This document shows positions 41,193 through 47,049 of a stretch of 47,049 bases of DNA, one piece after another. Within the stretch, counting starts at the first letter, position 1, and the number at the start of each line of letters is the position of its first letter. Under the pieces are notes generated by a model. The model did no database searches. It worked only from the letters and a program-made list of their open reading frames with translations, and had not been told where the DNA came from. The stretch spans positions 1-47,049 of the forward strand of contig VGEP01000032.1 in the NCBI GenBank assembly GCA_016869215.1. Direction: 5' to 3'. The DNA comes from Alphaproteobacteria bacterium (GTDB lineage: Bacteria; Pseudomonadota; Alphaproteobacteria; Rhizobiales; Xanthobacteraceae). The position numbers and the translations under genes were made by a program.

Positions 41193-44165
41193 ATGGAATC
41201 CATCCTCGTCAAGGTTTTCGCGACGGCCCTAGCGCTCAGTCAGGTCACGTCAAATCCTGACGCCGTCAAGACGCAGTTCGACCCGGAGGCCGACAAGGCC
41301 GAGGTCGTTCGCCTGCTCGGCCAGGGCTGCGCGCATGTCCGCAAGGAATTCGACATCGAGAACATCGATCTCGACGATCTGATTGAGACCGTGATGACCG
41401 ACAAGCAGGCCGCGAGCGACGAGGTCGCGGTGGCCGGCTTCAAGGGCATCAAGTTCAGCGACCTGCACCTGGCCTACCGGCAAATCTGCAAGCAGGAAAA
41501 GATCGAGACCGCGCTGGTCGACTTCGGCGAGGTGATCAAGTTCTACAACGCAGCGGCGACCGATCTGCCCGATCACAACCGCCTGAAAGGCCTGAAGCTG
41601 CCCGGCCTCACCACGGTGATGGACGCCAAGGGCGCCAAGTTCGCCGAGTTGTTCGAGCCCGACAACCGCCGGCACTGGGTGCCGCTGTCGGAAATCCCCG
41701 ATCACGTGCAGAAGGCGTTCATCGCCGCCGAGGACAAGCGCTTCTTCGAGCATCACGGCGTCGACGAGCGCTCGGTGCTGCGCGCCTTCATGAACATGCT
41801 CGCCGACCCCAAGAAGCGGCAGGGCGGCTCGACCATTTCGCAGCAGGTGGCGAAGAACCTGCTGGTCGGCGACGACATCTCCTACGAGCGCAAGATCCGC
41901 GAAATGATCGTCGCGGGCCGTATCGAAAAGTCGCTGAGCAAGAACGAGATCCTCGAAATCTACCTGAACTCGATTTATCTCGGCCGCTCGACCTGGGGCG
42001 TGGAGCTGGCGGCCCGCGCCTATTTCGGCAAGCGCGCCCGCGAACTGACGCTCTCGGAGGGCGCATTCCTCGCCGGCCTGACCAAGGGGCCCGCCTACTA
42101 CAACCCGGACAAGTACCGCGGCCGGGCCCAGGAGCGGCTCGGCTACGTGCTGACGCGCATGAAAGAGGACAACGCCATCACCGCGGAACAGATGACCGCC
42201 GCGGAGGAAGGCCGGCTGAACTTCGTCGAGCACACCCGCGTGCGCCGGACCACCGGATTTCACTTCGTCGACCACATCGGCCGGGAAGCCAGGGCCATGG
42301 CCGGCATCGAGCGCCTGACCGCGGTCTCGCACACCGTCCGCTCGACGATCATTCCCGACCTGCAGCGCGCGGCCGAAGCGGCTCTCCAGGAGGGCCTTGC
42401 GCGCTACGAGCAGAACGCCAACCGGGTCGAGTTCGAAGGCCCGGAGACCAGTCTGCGCGAAACGATCCTGCAGGTGCAGAAAGACGCAACACCGGACGGC
42501 ATCAAGCCGGACTGGCAGCGCGCGCTCGAACGGGTGCGGATGCCGCTCTACGACGTGCAATGGATGCCGGCCGTGGTGCTGGAGCGCTCGTCGTCCGGCG
42601 GCTTCGATTCGATCCGGGTCGGATTGCGCGACGGCCGCATCCTGCCGCTGTCGACCTGGGGCGCACGGACCAGAAGCCGCCTGAACGTGCACGACGTGAT
42701 CTATGTCAACGTCGTCGAGGGCGATCCGAAGAAAAAGCAGGGCACGCGCGTCGAGCTGCGCTCGCGCCCGAAGGCGCAGGCCGCGTCGGTGGTGATCGAG
42801 AACCGCACCGGGCGCGTGCTCGCGATGGTCGGCAGCTTCTCCTATCCCTTGAGCCAGCTCAACCGCTCGACCCAGTCGCGCCGTCAGCCCGGCTCGTCGC
42901 TCAAGCCGCTGACCTATCTCGCGGCGCTCAGCGCGGGATTGCAGCCCAACACGCTGGTGACCGACGCACCGGTCACGTTCCCGCCGATCAACGGCGTCAA
43001 CCGCTACACCCGGGCCACCGACTGGTGGTCGCCGCGCAACTACGACGGCGGCTACACCGGCACGATGACGCTGCGGCGCGCGCTGGAGCAGTCGAAGAAT
43101 CTGCCGACGGCTCGCATGCTCTTCGGAATCGGCACCTCGCCGCGCGACAGCCTCGCCGCGATCTGCCAGCTCGCCATCGAGGCGCGGCTCTATCCGGAGT
43201 GCGACTACTACTACCCGTTCATCCTCGGCGCGCAGCCGGTGCGGCCGATCGACATGGCGGCGTTCTACGCCGCGATCGCCAACGAAGGCGCGCTTCCCAC
43301 GCCGCACGTGATCGATTCGATCGAGATCGATGGCCGCACCGTGTACCGGGCCAAGGTGCAGCAGCGCTTCCTCTCCGGTACCGACCGCGCTTCGGCGTTC
43401 CAGCTCCGCTCGATCCTGCAGGGCACGGTCGAACGCGGCACCGCCGCGTCCCGGCGCGCGATCGCGCCGTTCATTGCCGGCAAGACCGGCACCAGCGACG
43501 AATGGAACGACGCCTGGTTCGTCGGCTTCAGCAACGACGTGACCATCGCGGTCTGGGTCGGCTACGACAACGACCGGCGAAAGCGCACGCTCGGCGCGGG
43601 CAACGCCGGTTCGCGCGTGGCGCTGCCGATCTTCGACCAGACCATGCACGCGGTCTGGAACATCTACCGGCCGCGCACCCTGCTCGCAGGCCCCTCGCCC
43701 GAGGCCTCGCGCCAATTGATCGCACTGCCGATCGACGTGCGCACCGGGCAGCGCGTCAACGCCGGCCGCGGCGCGTTCATGGAGCATTTCAAGCTGGACA
43801 GCGCCGGCCGCATGGCGGAAACGCAATACCGGCTGGTGTCGCGCGAATCCGACGGTTTCGGCAACGATTCCGGATTCCCGAATATCGGCGGACCCTTCAC
43901 GCCGCCGTGGTTCCAGCGCGACGCGGACGGCCCGCCGGGCATGCCGCCCTTCTTCCGCTCGTCGCCGTCCCGGTCCGAACCGCGCGACGACCGCTATCTG
44001 CGGGAGCCGCCGCGCGAGCGTCTGGAGCAGGACCCGTTCTACATCGAGCGCCAGGAGCGGCAGCAGCGCACGCGGCCGCGCACCGCAGAGCCCTACGTCG
44101 ACCGTGCACCGCCGCCGCCGCGGCGGGGACCGGATGTTTTCTGGGGCGGCCGTCCCGGTTTCTGA
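41193..44165 (+). CDS. Class A penicillin-binding protein (PBP1A-like glycosyltransferase/transpeptidase)
   Basis: A 990-residue bifunctional peptidoglycan synthase. The glycosyltransferase has catalytic Glu in AAEDKRFFEHHG (E182) and RQGGSTISQQVAKN. The transpeptidase has SSLK (Ser 568), SKN (Ser 634) and KTGT (Lys 764). An N-terminal hydrophobic segment (about 3-20) is followed by an unusual ~130-residue domain before the GT51 fold, and the last ~110 residues are Pro/Arg-rich and disordered. It polymerises and crosslinks the cell wall in the periplasm. A core-type gene among accessory genes, it may be a housekeeping paralogue. The 42-bp gap to the next Pht5-like gene shows no terminator. 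Confidence 0.9.
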   Translation: MESILVKVFATALALSQVTSNPDAVKTQFDPEADKAEVVRLLGQGCAHVRKEFDIENIDLDDLIETVMTDKQAASDEVAVAGFKGIKFSDLHLAYRQICKQEKIETALVDFGEVIKFYNAAATDLPDHNRLKGLKLPGLTTVMDAKGAKFAELFEPDNRRHWVPLSEIPDHVQKAFIAAEDKRFFEHHGVDERSVLRAFMNMLADPKKRQGGSTISQQVAKNLLVGDDISYERKIREMIVAGRIEKSLSKNEILEIYLNSIYLGRSTWGVELAARAYFGKRARELTLSEGAFLAGLTKGPAYYNPDKYRGRAQERLGYVLTRMKEDNAITAEQMTAAEEGRLNFVEHTRVRRTTGFHFVDHIGREARAMAGIERLTAVSHTVRSTIIPDLQRAAEAALQEGLARYEQNANRVEFEGPETSLRETILQVQKDATPDGIKPDWQRALERVRMPLYDVQWMPAVVLERSSSGGFDSIRVGLRDGRILPLSTWGARTRSRLNVHDVIYVNVVEGDPKKKQGTRVELRSRPKAQAASVVIENRTGRVLAMVGSFSYPLSQLNRSTQSRRQPGSSLKPLTYLAALSAGLQPNTLVTDAPVTFPPINGVNRYTRATDWWSPRNYDGGYTGTMTLRRALEQSKNLPTARMLFGIGTSPRDSLAAICQLAIEARLYPECDYYYPFILGAQPVRPIDMAAFYAAIANEGALPTPHVIDSIEIDGRTVYRAKVQQRFLSGTDRASAFQLRSILQGTVERGTAASRRAIAPFIAGKTGTSDEWNDAWFVGFSNDVTIAVWVGYDNDRRKRTLGAGNAGSRVALPIFDQTMHAVWNIYRPRTLLAGPSPEASRQLIALPIDVRTGQRVNAGRGAFMEHFKLDSAGRMAETQYRLVSRESDGFGNDSGFPNIGGPFTPPWFQRDADGPPGMPPFFRSSPSRSEPRDDRYLREPPRERLEQDPFYIERQERQQRTRPRTAEPYVDRAPPPPRRGPDVFWGGRPGF

Positions 44166-44206
44166 GATAAGCTGTCCGGCACACGTTCCGAATTTCCGGG
44201 GGCTGG

Positions 44207-45196
44207 ATGAGCCGTCTCAAGCTGTCGGTTGCGACCACCGATTACGATCATTTCCGCGACTTCCGCCTCGGCGCGGTGCAGGCCGAGGGTATCGAGCCGG
44301 TGTGGTCGGTGCTCGGGCATCACGAAATTTTCGCGCGCTTCACCCTCAATCGGGATTGGGACGTGGCGGAGCTGTCGTTCGCCAAGTTCTGCGCCCAGGT
44401 CACGCGCAAGAACTCCGACATCATTGGCCTGCCGGTGATCTGCTCGCGGCTGTTCCGGTTCTCGTCGTTCTACGTCAACAAGAACAGCAAGATCAAAACC
44501 GCGAAGGACCTCAAGGGCAAGAAGATCGGCTCGCCGGAATGGGCGCACACCGCGGCGGTCTACATGCGCGGCTGGCTCAACGACGAGCACGGTGTCGGGC
44601 TCAAGGACGTGCACTGGGTGCAGGCCGGCACCAACGAGGCCGGCCGCGCCGAGAAGGTCGAATTGAGCCTGCCCAAGGGCGTCAAGCTCACCCGCTTCAG
44701 CGACAAGTCGCTGAGCGACATGCTGGCCGCGGGCGAGATCGACTGCGCCATCATCGCGCGCCCGCCCGACTGCTTCCGTCAGGGCCATCCCGACGTGGAG
44801 CGGCTGTTCCCGGATTTCCGGAAGATGGAAGAGAGCTACTACGCCTGGACCAAGGTCTGGCCGATCATGCACATCATTGCGGTGCAGAAGCGCGTGCTGG
44901 ACGACAATCCGTGGGCGGCGCGCAATCTCTACAACGCCTTCCTCGCCTCCAAGAACCGCAGCGTCGAACGGCTGACCGATCCCGCCGTGTCGCGCTATCC
45001 GATCCCGTGGCTGCCGACGTATGCGCGGCAGATGAGCGATCTGTTCAAGGGCGATCCGTTCCCCTACGGCATCGAAGAGAACCGCGCGACCTGGGAGCAG
45101 ATGCTGCGCTACGCCCACGAACAGGGCATCGCGCATAGGCACGCCAAGCCCGAGGAGATTTTTCCGAAGGGCATCATGACCGACGTCAAGGTGTGA
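44207..45196 (+). CDS. 4,5-dihydroxyphthalate decarboxylase-like protein (Pht5 family), copy C
   Basis: A 329-residue paralogue of copies A and B: SVATTDYDHFRDFRLG, LPVICSRLFRFSS, DLKGKKIGSPEW, MLAAGEIDC, WPIMHIIAV and NPWAARNLYNAF. The first Arg seen in A and B (YDR) is His here, so activity may differ. It lacks a signal peptide. It lies between the PBP gene and a methyltransferase gene, away from the Mo enzymes. The start ATG at 44207 has GGGGG-rich sequence upstream. A binding-protein role remains possible. Confidence 0.72.
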   Translation: MSRLKLSVATTDYDHFRDFRLGAVQAEGIEPVWSVLGHHEIFARFTLNRDWDVAELSFAKFCAQVTRKNSDIIGLPVICSRLFRFSSFYVNKNSKIKTAKDLKGKKIGSPEWAHTAAVYMRGWLNDEHGVGLKDVHWVQAGTNEAGRAEKVELSLPKGVKLTRFSDKSLSDMLAAGEIDCAIIARPPDCFRQGHPDVERLFPDFRKMEESYYAWTKVWPIMHIIAVQKRVLDDNPWAARNLYNAFLASKNRSVERLTDPAVSRYPIPWLPTYARQMSDLFKGDPFPYGIEENRATWEQMLRYAHEQGIAHRHAKPEEIFPKGIMTDVKV

Positions 45197-45222
45197 CGCC
45201 GATGCCGCGCTGAGAGGGCTGC

Positions 45223-46008
45223 ATGACCGTAGTCGAGTTCTTCAACGACGGCGATGCCTACGAGCGGTTCATGGGCCGCTGGAGCCGCGCGTCCGGCGAG
45301 ATTTTCCTCGATTGGCTCGCACTGCCGAAAGGCCTGCACTGGCTGGACGTGGGCTGCGGCACCGGCGCGTTCACCGAGCTGCTTTACGCGCGTTGCGCGC
45401 CGTCGAAGGTCGAAGGCGTCGATCCTGCCGAAGACCAGCTCGCCTTTGCGCGCAAGCGGCCCGGCGCTGCACAAGCGGAATTCCGGCAGGGCGACGCGCA
45501 GGCGCTGCCGTTTGCGGACGGACAGTTCGATGCCGCCGCAATGGCGCTGGTCATAAACTTCGTCCCCGATCCGGCCAAGGCGGTCGCCGAAATGGCGCGC
45601 GTGCTCAAGCCCGGCGGCACGGCCGGCGCCTACATCTGGGACTTCCACAGCGGCGGCTTCGTGCAGCAGCCGCTGCGCGACGCCATCACAGCGACGGGCG
45701 CACCGCTGCTGCCCAACCCCGGCCCCGAGAAGGCGACGCGCGAAGCGTTGCAGGGCACCTTCGCGGCGGCGGGCTTTCAGGCGGTCGAAACGCGCGGCAT
45801 CGAAATCGACGTTTCCTATCCCGACTTCGAAACCTACTGGGCATCGCAGACCGGCCTGCCCAATCCTGCGGTGCAGTCGCTGCGCAAGATGGCGGAGCCT
45901 GACGTGGCAAAGCTCAAGGCCGGCCTGCGCGACAAGCTCACCGGCCCCGGCGGCCGCGTGACCTATCCCGCGCGGGCCAACGCCGTCAAAGGCCGCAAGC
46001 CCGGCTGA
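45223..46008 (+). CDS. Class I SAM-dependent methyltransferase
   Basis: A 261-residue protein with SAM motif I LDVGCGTGAFTE (about 42-53), an acidic residue at the end of strand 2 (VEGVDP), GDAQALPFADGQFDAA and VLKPGGTAGAYIWD. This matches the UbiE/COQ5-like Methyltransf_11 group. The acceptor is unknown. The N-terminus (AYERFMGRWSR) is common in this group. It is 26 bp downstream of the Pht5-like gene on the same strand and probably co-transcribed. Confidence 0.85.
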   Translation: MTVVEFFNDGDAYERFMGRWSRASGEIFLDWLALPKGLHWLDVGCGTGAFTELLYARCAPSKVEGVDPAEDQLAFARKRPGAAQAEFRQGDAQALPFADGQFDAAAMALVINFVPDPAKAVAEMARVLKPGGTAGAYIWDFHSGGFVQQPLRDAITATGAPLLPNPGPEKATREALQGTFAAAGFQAVETRGIEIDVSYPDFETYWASQTGLPNPAVQSLRKMAEPDVAKLKAGLRDKLTGPGGRVTYPARANAVKGRKPG

Positions 46009-46136
46009 CCGATTGCAGCTGGCGCGCGACCCGCGGCGGCGGTGCGCCGCATAGACATCGTGCACGGCCGCTGCCAGCATGCGGCGCGCTCGGCCAAGAA
46101 AATTCGAACGGCATTGCGGGGAGGACTCGGTTCGGG

Positions 46137-46927
46137 ATGAAGACCATCGCCAGGATATTCCTTTGGCTGATCGTTCTGATCGCGGTCGTCGCCGGCGGAC
46201 TGTTCGCGGCGCATCAGGTCACGCCGTGGCCGTCGGCGATGCTGATCCGCTACGCCTTCGAGGCCGGCGCTGCGAAAACCTCGCGCGCGCTCGAAAAGCA
46301 CGTCCCCAAGGACGTGGCGTCGCTGCTCAACGAACGCTACGACGAGGCCGACGCCGGCGCGCTGCTCGACGTCCATTTCCCGGCAGCCGTCGACAACACG
46401 GCCCAGGCGCTGCCGACGGTGGTCTGGATTCACGGCGGCGGCTTCCTGTCAGGCAGCAAGGGCGAGATCGCCAACTACGCCAAAATCCTCGCCTCCAAGG
46501 GCTTCACTGTCGTCGGCGTCGACTATTCGCTCGCGCCAGCGAAAACCTATCCGACGCCGGTGCGCCAGGTGAATGTGGCTCTCGGCTATCTGGTGAAGAA
46601 CGCGCGACGCCTGCATGTGAACGCCAACAAGTTCGTGCTGGCGGGCGATTCCGCCGGCGCGCACATCGCAGCCCAGCTTGCGAACGCGATCAGCGTGCCG
46701 GACTACGCCAAGGCGCTCGGCATCGAACCTGCGATCGACCGGCTGCGGCTTTCCGGCGCGATGCTGTATTGCGGCCCCTACGATCTCGCCTCCATCGGAA
46801 GACGGCCCGGCGCGCCCGGCATGTTGGCGCAAACCATGGGCTGGTCTTACTTCGGGACAAAGGACTACGCCAACGAAGAGCGGTTCGCGACGTTCTCGGT
46901 GGCGAAACACCTGACGCCGGAGAGAGA
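46137..46927 (+). pseudogene. HSL-type alpha/beta esterase, interrupted at its 3' end by an IS element
   Basis: From ATG 46137 an N-terminal membrane anchor (FLWLIVLIAVVAGGLFAA) leads into a hormone-sensitive-lipase-type esterase: oxyanion motif HGGGF (about residue 99) and nucleophile GDSAG (Ser about 172). The sequence is normal through VAKHLTP. It then meets a hairpin-bearing IS terminus and runs on without a stop to the window end in non-native codons. The expected C-terminal Asp and His of the triad are absent, so the copy is probably inactive. It could otherwise resume on the far side of the IS, outside the window. The ribosome binding site GGGGAGGA lies about 11 nt upstream. Confidence 0.75.
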
Positions 46928-47049
46928 TGGTCCCGGTTTCCGGGACAGTTTGGCGGCTTGGCTAAGATGGATTCTGGGTTTGATTACGCCGCCAATTTTT
47001 CTGGCTCCATGTCGATATCATAGACCTCGTCGGGCGTCCTGCCGCCGAG
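46928..47049. mobile_element. End of an IS3-family-like insertion sequence
   Basis: At 46928 the sequence starts TGGTCCCGGTTTCCGGGACA, with a perfect hairpin (GTCCCGG-TTT-CCGGGAC at 46930-46946). IS3-family ends characteristically start with TG. Inward, on the minus strand, is the C-terminal end of a transposase. The element continues beyond the window. It has inserted into the esterase gene. Confidence 0.7.
46984..47049 (-). CDS. Transposase C-terminal fragment (IS3-family OrfB-like)
   Basis: The last 21 codons before the window edge read LGGRTPDEVYDIDMEPEKLA plus a final Ala and TAA stop at 46984-46986. LGGRTPDEVY is the usual C-terminal end of integrase-type (DDE) transposases of the IS3 group. 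The reading frame is open to 47049 and enters from outside. Confidence 0.65.
   Translation of the reverse strand, partial: LGGRTPDEVYDIDMEPEKLAA

Noticed and set aside
41250-43826. Minus-strand ORF of 858 codons opposite the PBP gene
   Set aside because: No motifs, mirror of the PBP coding frame, repetitive Arg/His/Val composition.
1-47049. tRNA, rRNA or CRISPR
   Set aside because: No cloverleaf-like sequence with a recognisable T-loop, no rRNA signature and no regularly spaced direct repeats were found by reading; a tRNAscan/CRISPR search would settle it.

Overview
The window looks like a chromosomal segment of a high-GC alphaproteobacterium of the Hyphomicrobiales (Bradyrhizobium/Rhodoplanes/Xanthobacteraceae type). 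The reasons are gene content (three 4,5-dihydroxyphthalate-decarboxylase-like proteins, CoxL-type molybdenum hydroxylases, a DUF993 cluster), heavy G/C third-codon positions, and the intergenic palindromic repeats. No rRNA, tRNA or CRISPR array was seen. GC statements are by eye, not computed. The first ~5.9 kb is visibly less GC-rich than the rest and may be foreign.

Layout. (A) 1-5.9 kb, metal homeostasis: an LVIVD beta-propeller protein, a c-type cytochrome, and a divergent pair of units (DUF1007 + NicO-type permease on one side, an AztD-like zinc metallochaperone on the other). The pair shares a 17-bp palindrome that matches the Zur box. A frameshifted secreted-protein gene follows. (B) 6.1-9.3 kb: a 3-hydroxyanthranilate dioxygenase-like enzyme, a C-C/ester alpha/beta hydrolase and an MmgE/PrpD protein. 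(C) 9.3-11.9 kb: a two-TM protein and a P1B-5-type metal ATPase. (D) 11.9-19.1 kb: a phenylacetate-CoA ligase diverges from a DpgC-like cofactor-free dioxygenase. These meet a TetR / Gfo-Idh-MocA / DUF993 / sugar-isomerase / FlK-like thioesterase operon that has a clear palindromic operator. (E) 19.1-21.3 kb: two creatinase-like pita-bread proteins.

(F) 21.3-31.4 kb, the catabolic core: a complete molybdenum hydroxylase (FAD, 2Fe-2S and Mo subunits) with a cupin and a Pht5-like protein; a divergent second Pht5-like gene; a second Mo subunit overlapping a DMT transporter. (G) 31.5-36.3 kb: an acyl-CoA dehydrogenase, a third Mo subunit and a luciferase-like flavin oxidoreductase. (H) 36.3-41 kb: a DUF1080 secreted protein, a DUF3500 protein with a His-rich tail, a D-2-hydroxyacid dehydrogenase whose C-terminus is replaced by repeat DNA, and a third pita-bread protein. 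(I) 41.2-47 kb: a class A PBP, a third Pht5-like gene, a methyltransferase, and an HSL-type esterase interrupted by an IS3-like element that runs off the window.

Taken together (inference), regions B and D-I resemble an accessory catabolic island for aromatic, N-heteroaromatic or CoA-activated aromatic acids. It has hydroxylation (Mo enzymes), decarboxylation (Pht5-like), ring cleavage (HAAO-like, DpgC-like), CoA activation and hydrolysis (PaaK, FlK-like) and C-C hydrolysis. The substrates cannot be read from sequence. The most distinctive candidates are the DpgC-like/PaaK module, the TetR-DUF993 operon, the three Pht5 paralogues with two Mo subunits lacking their own redox partners, and the Zur-controlled DUF1007-NicO/AztD locus.
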